From Oceanobacillus oncorhynchi (GTDB lineage Bacteria; Bacillota; Bacilli; Bacillales; Amphibacillaceae): a DNA stretch of 64,000 bases. The stretch covers positions 1,736,001 to 1,800,000 of the forward strand of contig NZ_CDGG01000001.1 in assembly GCF_000821065.1 (NCBI RefSeq), given 5' to 3'. The notes under the pieces are model-generated. The model searched no databases. It worked only from the letters and a program-made list of their open reading frames with translations, and was not told where the DNA came from. Positions 50,309-57,096 of the stretch are shown here, piece after piece. The translations under genes and the position numbers were made by a program. Each line of letters begins with the position of its first letter. Positions within the stretch are counted from its first letter, which is position 1.

Positions 50309-51874
50309 TTATTCTGTTTCTTTTCCGAGATAATTATCTACATCCTCTTTGAGATTTTGCACAGATAATCCGATGATTACTTGAATGGCATTTCCGTTTT
50401 TAACGACACCTGATGCGCCGAGGCTTCTAAAATGCTCATCAGAAGCTATTTTTTCAGGATCCGTGACGAGCACTCTTAACCGGGTAGCGCAATTTGTAAC
50501 ATGCTCAATATTTTCTGGTCCGCCGAGAAGGTCCACATATTCACCAGCCAGATTCTTTTCTGTGGATTCTGCGCTTTTCTTTTCTTTATAGTCTTCTTTT
50601 CCATAAAGTTTGACTTCTTCATCAGTACGTCCTGGTGTTTTAATATTTAATTTCAAAATCATAAAACGGAATACAAAGAAGTAGATAAAGAAGAAGACGA
50701 TACCAATGGCGATTTGGATTAAATAGGTCATCCAGTGATTGCTAAATAAAGGTATCCAGTTCATGGACATGAATTCCAGCAGTCCGCCGCCAAAATTTCC
50801 AGTGACGCCAAATATATACATCGTTGTAGCCAGAAAAGCATCCAGAACAGCTTTTACAGCAAATAATAATGGTGCAACAAAAATATACGTGAACTCAAGC
50901 GGCTCGGTAATTCCTGCCAAAACAGCCGTTATGGTTGCGGGTATTAATAATCCGGCGACCACTTTTCTTTTTCCTTTTTGTGCTGTTACATAGATAGCTA
51001 AAGCGGCAGCTGGTAAGCCAAATATATTGGAATTCCCCTGCATGGCGAATCCGCCTTCTGGGAATAGTTCTTTCAAGGAAGCAGTAGATTGGGCGAAATC
51101 ACCCATATTTGCTGCCCAATTGGCATAAGTTCCGCCGTCAATAATAGCTGGTCCAAACTGGAATGGTCCGTAAATAAAATGATGTAATCCTGTCGGAAGC
51201 AAAATCTTTTCTAAAAAGATATAGAGCCATACACCGAAATTCCCCGCGTTAGCTAAAAATCCTTGAAGGGATGCAATCCCCATTTGGATGTAAGGCCATA
51301 ACCAGGCAGTTAAGAAAGCAACCGGCAGCATAGCGAAGAAACCGATAATGACTACAAATGCAGACCCTTGAAAAATACCGAGATAGTCTGGCAGTTTCGT
51401 ATCATAGTATTTATTGTGCAAATATACCGCAATAGCGGATATAATAATTGCGCCAAGAATGCTGGTATCTAATGTTTTAATCCCTGCAATCTCTGCTAGC
51501 CCGCTGACACCGCCGGCCTCTTGGCTGAAATCAACATTAAAAAATCCAGGAAAGCTTGTTAACATCGCATTAATGAAATAATTAAAGGTGAGAAAAATGA
51601 TAATTGTTTCCATTAACGCTCTGCCATTTGCTTTGGCAGCCAATGCTACCGGAATGCCCATTGCAAAAATGAGGGGCATTTGATTAAATACGGTCCAGGC
51701 ACCTTCTTCAATGATGAACCAAATCTTAGACCATGCAGTGCCTTCTTCTGCAAGACTGCCCATAATAAGAGGGTCATTAAAAAGTGTCGAAAAGCCTATG
51801 ACAATCCCTGAAAATGCGAAAAATAAAACCGGAACAAACATAGCGCTTCCAAACCGTTGGAATTTCTGCATCAT
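50309..51874 (-). CDS. malP: PTS maltose/alpha-glucoside EIICB component
   Basis: A 521-residue permease of the glucose/maltose class: EIIC domain at residues 1 to about 410 (QKFQRFGSAMFVPVLFFAFSG, LPTGLHHFIYGPFQFG, GITEPLEFTYIFVAPLLFA), then a linker and a C-terminal EIIB domain with the phosphorylated Cys in VTNCATRLRVLV (about residue 460). No EIIA domain, so it also depends on a separate EIIA-Glc. It lies between malR and malA in one operon. Confidence 0.92.
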   Translation of the reverse strand: MMQKFQRFGSAMFVPVLFFAFSGIVIGFSTLFNDPLIMGSLAEEGTAWSKIWFIIEEGAWTVFNQMPLIFAMGIPVALAAKANGRALMETIIIFLTFNYFINAMLTSFPGFFNVDFSQEAGGVSGLAEIAGIKTLDTSILGAIIISAIAVYLHNKYYDTKLPDYLGIFQGSAFVVIIGFFAMLPVAFLTAWLWPYIQMGIASLQGFLANAGNFGVWLYIFLEKILLPTGLHHFIYGPFQFGPAIIDGGTYANWAANMGDFAQSTASLKELFPEGGFAMQGNSNIFGLPAAALAIYVTAQKGKRKVVAGLLIPATITAVLAGITEPLEFTYIFVAPLLFAVKAVLDAFLATTMYIFGVTGNFGGGLLEFMSMNWIPLFSNHWMTYLIQIAIGIVFFFIYFFVFRFMILKLNIKTPGRTDEEVKLYGKEDYKEKKSAESTEKNLAGEYVDLLGGPENIEHVTNCATRLRVLVTDPEKIASDEHFRSLGASGVVKNGNAIQVIIGLSVQNLKEDVDNYLGKETE

Positions 51875-51916
51875 CTGTATTTCCCCCTAACTTAAAATAG
51901 TAATAGATAAAAGTTG

Positions 51917-52672
51917 TTACTTTTTCTGCTCCAAATAATCTAAATACGACCGGAAAAGCGCCTCAACCATAACGAAAAAGGTAGAAAATGTTGTAATCTC
52001 TAAAGCGAGATGGCTTTTTTGCGGATGAGCAAACGCATACATTCTTAAATCAGTTAATTGAGCAAGCTTGTTATTCTTTAAATCTGTAATTGACATCAAT
52101 GGAATCTTTTTAGCAGCAATCCGCTGTGCAAAAGGAAGCATGGAAGGCGTATTGCCTGAAAGTGAAATAATAATAATTAAATCGTTTTCAGTTAAATCGT
52201 CCATTAATACATGAAAATCCATTTCGTCATCAATCACATGGACATATTTATTGAGTACCCAAAAATATCTTTTCAGTTCATTTGCACACAATTTTTGTTC
52301 TGTTCCTGTTCCGTATACAAATAAACGCTCGGATGATTCAATGGCTTCGCATATTTCTTCAAAGTCCCAATGCTGCAGCTGCTCAATATTCATTTGTATA
52401 TCAGTGATGAGGCTTTTTTTATAAGACTTTTCTGAAGTCTCCTTTTGTTCCTGCCATTTTATTGCATATTTCATTTCGCTAAAACCCGCGAATCCAATCT
52501 TCTTAATAAATCTGGATATCGTTGATTTTGATGAATGACATGCATCAGCCAGTTCCCTGATGGTCATCTTCTCTACAGCTTCACGATGCTTCAGAATATA
52601 GGAGGCTATCGACTTATCTGTGGCATTAAATGTTTCATAATATTGGTTAACTGCTTCTTCTATTAAATCCAT
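51917..52672 (-). CDS. malR: RpiR family regulator of the maltose operon
   Basis: A 251-residue protein: N-terminal RpiR HTH (MTIRELADACHSSKSTISRFIKKIGFAGF, about 36-64) and a C-terminal SIS sugar-phosphate-binding domain (LFVYGTGTEQKLCANEL, IIISLSGNTPSMLPFAQ). B. subtilis MalR (GlvR) of this type activates malA/malP. GGAGTGATAAAA precedes ATG 52672; the frame extends 21 codons further without a site. First gene of the operon, with a promoter at 52706-52735. Confidence 0.9.
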   Translation of the reverse strand: MDLIEEAVNQYYETFNATDKSIASYILKHREAVEKMTIRELADACHSSKSTISRFIKKIGFAGFSEMKYAIKWQEQKETSEKSYKKSLITDIQMNIEQLQHWDFEEICEAIESSERLFVYGTGTEQKLCANELKRYFWVLNKYVHVIDDEMDFHVLMDDLTENDLIIIISLSGNTPSMLPFAQRIAAKKIPLMSITDLKNNKLAQLTDLRMYAFAHPQKSHLALEITTFSTFFVMVEALFRSYLDYLEQKK

Positions 52673-52705
52673 TTTTATCACTCCTGTAAGTCTTCCTTTA
52701 CAAGG

Positions 52706-52735
52706 AGTATAATTTAAAAATCTGTATAAAAGCAA
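52706..52735 (-). promoter_or_regulatory. Promoter of the mal operon
   Basis: On the minus strand TTGCTT (52730-52735), an 18-bp spacer and TATACT (52706-52711) fit a sigma-A promoter reading into malR. Confidence 0.55.
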
Positions 52736-52827
52736 TCACCTCACTATCCATAAATTTTTTCCTGCCGGCGATGGAAGGGGTTTCAACTGATTTTAATTTT
52801 AAATGCTGTTTTCAAGAACAACAATAG

Positions 52828-53082
52828 ATGGAAGCGATTATGGATGCCTTTACTCATGCTGACACATGCGTTCATTTTCCGGGACATGTCCCAATGAAAA
52901 AAGCATTTATATGAAGCTGGGATTTTAGAGAGGATGAGAAATCCTTTTTAGAGCAGCTGATTGAAAATATTATGGTGGAGGGAACAGAGAGCGGCGTTTT
53001 TGAAGAAAATAATAAGAAGCCCCAGGAGGTTACCTTCACAGAGAGCTTCATTATATTCAGAGCAATATTTTGTTTATATTAA
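52828..53082 (+). pseudogene. Remnant of a TetR family regulator (C-terminal part)
   Basis: One frame reads MEAIMDAFTHADTCVHFPGH, then an in-frame TGA, then SWDFREDEKSFLEQLIENIM, VEGTESGVFEENNKKP and FIIFRAIF before a stop. The part after the TGA has the usual C-terminal pattern of TetR proteins (EQ-I-xx-G--SGVF followed by a hydrophobic helix). The N-terminal DNA-binding domain is missing. It is a decayed fragment, not an active gene. Confidence 0.55.
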
Positions 53083-53246
53083 ATATCTTCTATAAAATGT
53101 TCAGCGTACATATTCCAATACTTTTTAAATACGCGATTTTTCTTATTATCCCAATTAATCTGCTGATACATCCGGAAAGTAACGAGAATATCCTTATCCA
53201 ATGAGGTAAATGGCCGCAGAATCAATTGTTCTGTTTGAATCTCCAA
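53079..53246 (-). CDS. Short ORF downstream of the methyltransferase, GNAT-like N-terminus
   Basis: A 55-codon frame starting at TTG 53246 behind GGGAGTG. The first residues, EIQTEQLILRPFT, look like the start of a RimJ/RimL-type acetyltransferase, but the remainder (MYQQINWDNKKNRVFKKYWN, then MYAEHFIEDI) does not continue that fold. It begins 15 bases after the methyltransferase stop in the same operon. It may be a truncated acetyltransferase or a small novel gene. Confidence 0.35.
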   Translation of the reverse strand: MEIQTEQLILRPFTSLDKDILVTFRMYQQINWDNKKNRVFKKYWNMYAEHFIEDI

Positions 53247-53261
53247 GATAACTTCACTCCC

Positions 53262-54011
53262 TTAATTATGTTCTTTACTCGCACTAAAGGTTATGAGAGA
53301 AGGGTCATTTTCTTGACCATAACCAATGTCATAATCGATGGAACTGAAACCGATATGTTTTAATAAACCTTCTAATTCCTTCAATCCATACCAGTAAAGA
53401 ATGAAATGGGAGATTTCGGTTTTCTTTACAGCACCTTTATGCAGCAGTTCATATTTATGGATATAGGAAATTTTTTGTTCCAGCCAGTCGATGCCTTTGC
53501 TTATACTTGTAAATAATATCCCTGAATCCTCTGTTATAGGATAATTGCTTATTTCCATATCACCCGTTTGAAAGCCGATTGGCAATAAGGTATCAAAAAT
53601 AAATAGTCCGTCTTCCTCCAGATGATGATAGATTCTTTGAAGGAAGGTATCGATTTGGTTTCTGGAAAGCAGACAAAAACTCCCTGAAGGCATAATGATG
53701 GTGCTATACTTCTGTTTTAAATCAAGCTGTATCAAATCTTGATTAAATAAATTGGTGTTTACTTGATATTTTTGCATATTGGTTTTGCACTGCGTCAGCA
53801 TCTCTGGTGAGATATCTACGCCGTCTATGGCTATTCCTTCTTTTAAAAGGGGGATTAGCATTCTGCCTGTACCAACACCGGCCTCCAGTACCGAACCCTG
53901 TCTATTTTTTACTTTCTCAAGATAATATTCCATGTCGCCGTTCAATGAATGTCCAACTGGTTTGGTAACTTCATATAATTTTGTACTTAGTTCCCCGTAC
54001 TCTTTGAACAT
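53262..54011 (-). CDS. Class I SAM-dependent methyltransferase
   Basis: A 249-residue enzyme with the SAM motif I VLEAGVGTGRMLIPLLKEG (about residues 40-58), the acidic motif II GVDISPEML, and motif post-II SGSFCLLSRNQ. It would methylate a small molecule or macromolecule; the C-terminal part does not reveal which. The next downstream frame is the 55-codon ORF. No diagnostic neighbours. Confidence 0.85.
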   Translation of the reverse strand: MFKEYGELSTKLYEVTKPVGHSLNGDMEYYLEKVKNRQGSVLEAGVGTGRMLIPLLKEGIAIDGVDISPEMLTQCKTNMQKYQVNTNLFNQDLIQLDLKQKYSTIIMPSGSFCLLSRNQIDTFLQRIYHHLEEDGLFIFDTLLPIGFQTGDMEISNYPITEDSGILFTSISKGIDWLEQKISYIHKYELLHKGAVKKTEISHFILYWYGLKELEGLLKHIGFSSIDYDIGYGQENDPSLITFSASKEHN

Positions 54012-54153
54012 ACCTATCCCTCGATTCTGTCATATTCTTATTTCAAACTGCAGCATTCGTGAAGCATATATTACCATTCTATAATAAAATGGAGGAATAA
54101 TCTAAAAAAGGATAAAAAGGTAGAAGTATTGCTAGTAATGTTATTCGAAAAAA

Positions 54154-54179
54154 GCTTGCCCTATATAACAAAGGCAAGC
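54154..54179 (-). terminator. Terminator on the minus strand
   Basis: GCTTGCC / GGCAAGC stem with a 12-nt loop reads on the minus strand into TTTTTT, so it ended the lipoprotein gene that is now a pseudogene. Confidence 0.65.
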
Positions 54180-54188
54180 CATTCTGTG

Positions 54189-54451
54189 TTAAGAGGCACT
54201 TTCAACAGCTATTTGCAATGCGTCTATTGGATTGTCGATGCTCTCATCAATTTCATAAACGGTGTTTCCTTGCTGCCAGCGGATTCTGCGTCATTTTCTT
54301 CCGTACTATCCGTCTCAGAAGCAGTTTCTTCATCCGATTCCTGCTCCTGCTGTGAGGTGTCTCTTTCTGCCTGTTAAGCGCTCTGACATGCCCCCAGGAT
54401 AAGTAAGAGTGCCATGCCAGGTGCTGCAAAATATGATTTTTTCAGTCTCAT
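54189..54451 (-). pseudogene. Broken acidic lipoprotein gene, paralogue of 62149-62370
   Basis: From ATG 54451 the frame reads MRLKKSYFAAPGMALLLILG then ACQSA and a TAA (54374-54376); it continues in frame with an acidic region (DTSQQEQESDEETASETDST) and then needs a frameshift to reach VYEIDESIDNPIDALQIAVE and a stop at 54189. The signal peptide and the upstream region (ribosome site and TTCTAATGTAT) closely match the intact gene at 62149. Confidence 0.72.
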
Positions 54452-54562
54452 GCTGTATCACTCCTTCTAATGTATATATTTAACTTATTTTTTAAAATGA
54501 ATCCTGAAGTTCAAGATTGCTTTTGACAAATAGACAAATAGCAAAATGTTAGGTTGAAAAAG

Positions 54563-54571
54563 TGATATACT
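54563..54571 (+). promoter_or_regulatory. Extended -10 promoter of the FusB-like gene
   Basis: TGATATACT is a TGn-extended -10; an exact -35 is not seen at the right distance. Transcription would start near 54578, before the leader ORF. Confidence 0.45.
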
Positions 54572-54603
54572 GGCTGTAGCTTTTTTTTTAAGGAGGAATC
54601 GAC

Positions 54604-54657
54604 ATGGAAGCATTCTTTGATAATGCTTGCTCTAGACTAGGCACCTTTTTGGTCTGA
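54604..54657 (+). CDS. 17-residue leader peptide ORF
   Basis: MEAFFDNACSRLGTFLV followed by TGA, with a strong AAGGAGG site seven bases upstream. It lies about 95 bases before the FusB-like gene and its stop codon is inside the left arm of a hairpin (54651-54708). This is the layout of a leader peptide for induction by a ribosome-targeting drug. It could instead be a relic of a lost gene. Confidence 0.45.
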   Translation: MEAFFDNACSRLGTFLV

Positions 54658-54708
54658 GAGGTCTGAATATAGTAAGCCGGAATAAATAATGAATGATCTC
54701 TTTAGGCC
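54651..54708 (+). promoter_or_regulatory. Candidate attenuator hairpin before the FusB-like gene
   Basis: GGTCT...GAGGTC (54651-54663) can pair with GATCTC...AGGCC (54695-54708) with two G-U pairs and a small internal loop. It begins at the end of the leader peptide, so a ribosome stalled there would change the fold. Confidence 0.4.
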
Positions 54709-54750
54709 GTAAGTTTTAATAAATAGCCTAATATAATGGAGTGAATTCGA

Positions 54751-55401
54751 ATGGGAAAACAAGTAATTGAGCCGTTTTTAACAGTAGCGAATTATCGTTT
54801 TATAGAGCAGCAGGCACATAAAATTTTAAGAGCCTTAACCACCACGAAGGATAAAAATGTCATTCTGGCAGTACGCGGAATTGTAAAAGCAGATGTTATC
54901 GATTCCTTTACATGGTCTGAAGAAGAAGAAAAAGTAATCCAACCGTTGATAGATATAACAGACCGGACAGAGGGAGAAGCTTTTTTAGAACAGCTAACAT
55001 CCTATATTGTTCCATTTAAAACAGTAGAAGCAAGTAAATTAAAAAGCTTATTTAAAAAGGAGAAAAAGTTGAAGCTTCCAACCCTTGAGGAGATGGATTT
55101 TCAGCACATTTCTTATTTAGCTTGGGATGATCCCGGGAAATTACGCAGATATATGGTGATAGAGCAAGATAGTGGGTTTAAAGCACTTAAGGGTACTTTT
55201 ACACACCCTTCAACGAAAGGTATTTGTGCGCTTTGCAATCAGCACTCAGATGTTGTTCGTTTAACCACTTCCGTAAAAGGAGAGGTTCCCGGAACATTTA
55301 CCAAACACTATAATTATATCTGCGCTGACAGTCAATTATGCAATCAGCAAGTAACGGATATAGAGAAGGTAAGAACATTCTTTGATAGAGTCACTAAGTA
55401 A
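54751..55401 (+). CDS. FusB/FusC-like elongation factor G-binding protein
   Basis: A 216-residue two-domain protein. The N-terminal helical bundle is followed by a treble-clef zinc site with Cys159, Cys162 (CALC), His186 and Cys191, the same C-x2-C ... H-x4-C pattern as FusB. FusB-type proteins bind EF-G and free ribosome complexes stalled by fusidic acid. Chromosomal relatives are common in Firmicutes, and resistance here is inferred. The upstream region has a possible leader-peptide attenuator. A terminator follows. Confidence 0.87.
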   Translation: MGKQVIEPFLTVANYRFIEQQAHKILRALTTTKDKNVILAVRGIVKADVIDSFTWSEEEEKVIQPLIDITDRTEGEAFLEQLTSYIVPFKTVEASKLKSLFKKEKKLKLPTLEEMDFQHISYLAWDDPGKLRRYMVIEQDSGFKALKGTFTHPSTKGICALCNQHSDVVRLTTSVKGEVPGTFTKHYNYICADSQLCNQQVTDIEKVRTFFDRVTK

Positions 55402-55424
55402 CTTTTATGAAAACAATTTAAAAG

Positions 55425-55468
55425 CAGACAGGTAAAGAAGGTGCGTACTTTCTTTGTCTGTCTTTTTT
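55425..55468 (+). terminator. Terminator of the FusB-like gene
   Basis: CAGACAGGTAAAGAA pairs with TTCTTTGTCTGTC (small bulges) and is followed by TTTTTT. Confidence 0.75.
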
Positions 55469-55524
55469 AAAGAATAGGAAAGTATATAAAAAATGCTGAA
55501 TATAGCCGCTTTAGAAATACACTA

Positions 55525-55933
55525 CGCTTTCCGTGGGCCCCGAGCTCATCTCCTCTAAAGAAGACTTGCTGATTGGCAAGCCGTCAGGCGCAGACAGAAG
55601 CATAGTCGCACTTATGCCCTACGGGTAGAAAAAAAGAAAAACACTTTTTTTCCTGCGGGGTCTTCCCACTGGGACTGGGACTGCGATTACTCGTCCCATC
55701 GAAGAGCTTTTGCGATTACTCGCCCCATCGAAGATCACTGCGCATTCCCACAAGAGTCTCCGTGTATTTCTTCCGCTAGAATTATGTTTTATTTCCTTGT
55801 AAAAAAGCAAATAAAACATAATTCCACTTGGATGAGAGCGGATGTTGTCGACTCCTGCAGGAAAAGCAACAGGTAGACCTGAGCAGGAAGCGATTTTCTT
55901 CCGAGGAGATTTAAGCGTTGCCCGCGGAAAGCG
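55525..55933. repeat. 409-bp intergenic repeat element with terminal inverted repeats
   Basis: The ends, 55525-55555 and 55903-55933, are 31-base imperfect inverted repeats beginning CGCTTTCCG and ending near ATCTCCTC, with about 23 matches. Inside are two direct 23-base copies (55682-55704 and 55711-55733; minus strand CTTCGATGGG then CGAGTAATCGCA) and a perfect 16-bp hairpin (55779-55794 / 55809-55824). Long open frames on the minus strand here are low in plausibility. It looks like a MITE-like or structured-RNA repeat of Bacillaceae type. Confidence 0.7.
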
Positions 55934-56028
55934 ACTTCCCGTAGCGGACATCTGCTCGAAAAGAATACCATTATTTTAAAGACCAAGTGATTTTCTTGGT
56001 TTTTCTTAGAATGAAAACGCTAAAGAAA

Positions 56029-56064
56029 AGCCATTCCAGATCCTGTAACAGATCTAGAACGGCT
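56029..56064. terminator. Terminator near the GNAT gene end
   Basis: AGCCATTCCAGATC pairs at 12 of 14 positions with GATCTAGAACGGCT around an 8-nt loop, between the repeat element and the minus-strand acetyltransferase. Confidence 0.55.
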
Positions 56065-56073
56065 TCAATTCGA

Positions 56074-56604
56074 TTAATTACTTTTCAGAAGGGAATACAT
56101 TTGAATATCAACAAAACCTTTGTTTACCTTTTCATATTGCCGTAATGTTCCTTCAAAGCTGAATCCCAGTTTTTTCAGGACTTTCACCGAATTCACATTT
56201 GCAGGCTCCACTTTCGCTTCGATCCGATTTATTCCCAAATTCTCAAAAGCTTCATGGATCAGTACCTGGATTGACTCAGGAGCATATCCATTTCCCCAAT
56301 GCGCTTTCGCAATATCATAGCCAATCTCAACCCGGGCATTTTCAAGGTCGATAGCATTGAAGCCGCAGCTGCCGATAATTTCCTGTGAATCCAAATCAAT
56401 CACGCTGTAGCGGATGGCTTGATTGGTTTCAGCTAATTCATTCAATGTGTTAATCATTTCTATGGCCTGCGATTCGTGTGTGAAAGCAGAGATATTCATA
56501 AATGCTGCTACTGCCGGGTCAGACCAAATATGAAATAGAGCATTGGCGTCAGATGTCTGCATTTTTCTCAAGACTAATCTTTTTGTGAATAGTTCTTCTT
56601 TCAA
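56074..56604 (-). CDS. GNAT acetyltransferase, RimJ/RimL type
   Basis: A 176-residue acetyltransferase: TKRLVLRKMQTSDANALFHIWSDP at the start, YDIAKAHWGNGYAPESIQVLIHEAF with the acetyl-CoA loop (about residues 98-123), and the late NVNSVKVLKKLGFSFEGTLRQY block. It would acetylate an N-terminal or small amine. GGAGGTAAAAGTA places the start at TTG 56604; the frame's first TTG at 56619 is inside that site. Monocistronic. Confidence 0.87.
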   Translation of the reverse strand: MKEELFTKRLVLRKMQTSDANALFHIWSDPAVAAFMNISAFTHESQAIEMINTLNELAETNQAIRYSVIDLDSQEIIGSCGFNAIDLENARVEIGYDIAKAHWGNGYAPESIQVLIHEAFENLGINRIEAKVEPANVNSVKVLKKLGFSFEGTLRQYEKVNKGFVDIQMYSLLKSN

Positions 56605-56693
56605 TACTTTTACCTCCAATAATCATTTAAATCTATTGTAAAAAGTATTGCTATCTGCGCATCATTCAGTCCCTTCAAGGTTTTCTGGTTAAT

Positions 56694-57080
56694 TTACTTT
56701 TTCTTTTTCGGTTTTTCATCCAAAATCGATTTTAATTCTTCAATTTCTTCTTCAGACAAAGAATCTTCTTCAATAAACTGTACAAGCATGGATTTTACCG
56801 TGCCGCCATAGATTCGCTTGATAAAGGATTCCGCTTCGGCACGCTGGCACTCATCCTGTGAATAAAGGGGGTAAAAGGTATAGACCCGCTGTTCTTTATT
56901 TACACCGGCAACGCCTTTCTGCACTAACCGATCTAACAATGTGCGTACGGTTTTCGCCTTCCAATCTTTTTGCCCCTGCAGGGAGGTAATCACATCATTT
57001 GCTGTTTGCGGTGATTTTTCCCACAGGACATTCATTACTTCCCATTCTGCTTCAGAAATACTTGGTACTTTCTCCGTCAT
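56694..57080 (-). CDS. blaI: BlaI/MecI family repressor
   Basis: A 128-residue repressor: winged helix SEAEWEVMNVLWEKSPQTANDVITSL and KTVRTLLDRLVQKGVAGV (residues about 8-65), then a dimerisation domain with a basic tail (DEKPKKKK). It should bind TACA-N2-TGTA dyads, three of which lie between blaR1 and the beta-lactamase gene, and be cut after BlaR1 activation. GGGGTGAGGAAC precedes ATG 57080, 16 bases after blaR1. Confidence 0.93.
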   Translation of the reverse strand: MTEKVPSISEAEWEVMNVLWEKSPQTANDVITSLQGQKDWKAKTVRTLLDRLVQKGVAGVNKEQRVYTFYPLYSQDECQRAEAESFIKRIYGGTVKSMLVQFIEEDSLSEEEIEELKSILDEKPKKKK

Positions 57081-57096
57081 GTTCCTCACCCCGGTT

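Noticed and set aside
52600..52740. Longer N-terminus of MalR starting at 52735
   Set aside because: The extra 21 residues are not RpiR-like and would include the promoter -10; GGAGTGATAAAA marks the start at 52672.
54129..54377. An 82-codon plus-strand frame rich in Ser
   Set aside because: It is antisense to the acidic lipoprotein pseudogene; its Ser/Ala/Val runs are the complement of Glu/Asp codons and it lacks a ribosome binding site.
55619..55986. Two minus-strand frames within the repeat element
   Set aside because: They lie over inverted and direct repeats, lack domain features and are best explained by the non-coding element.
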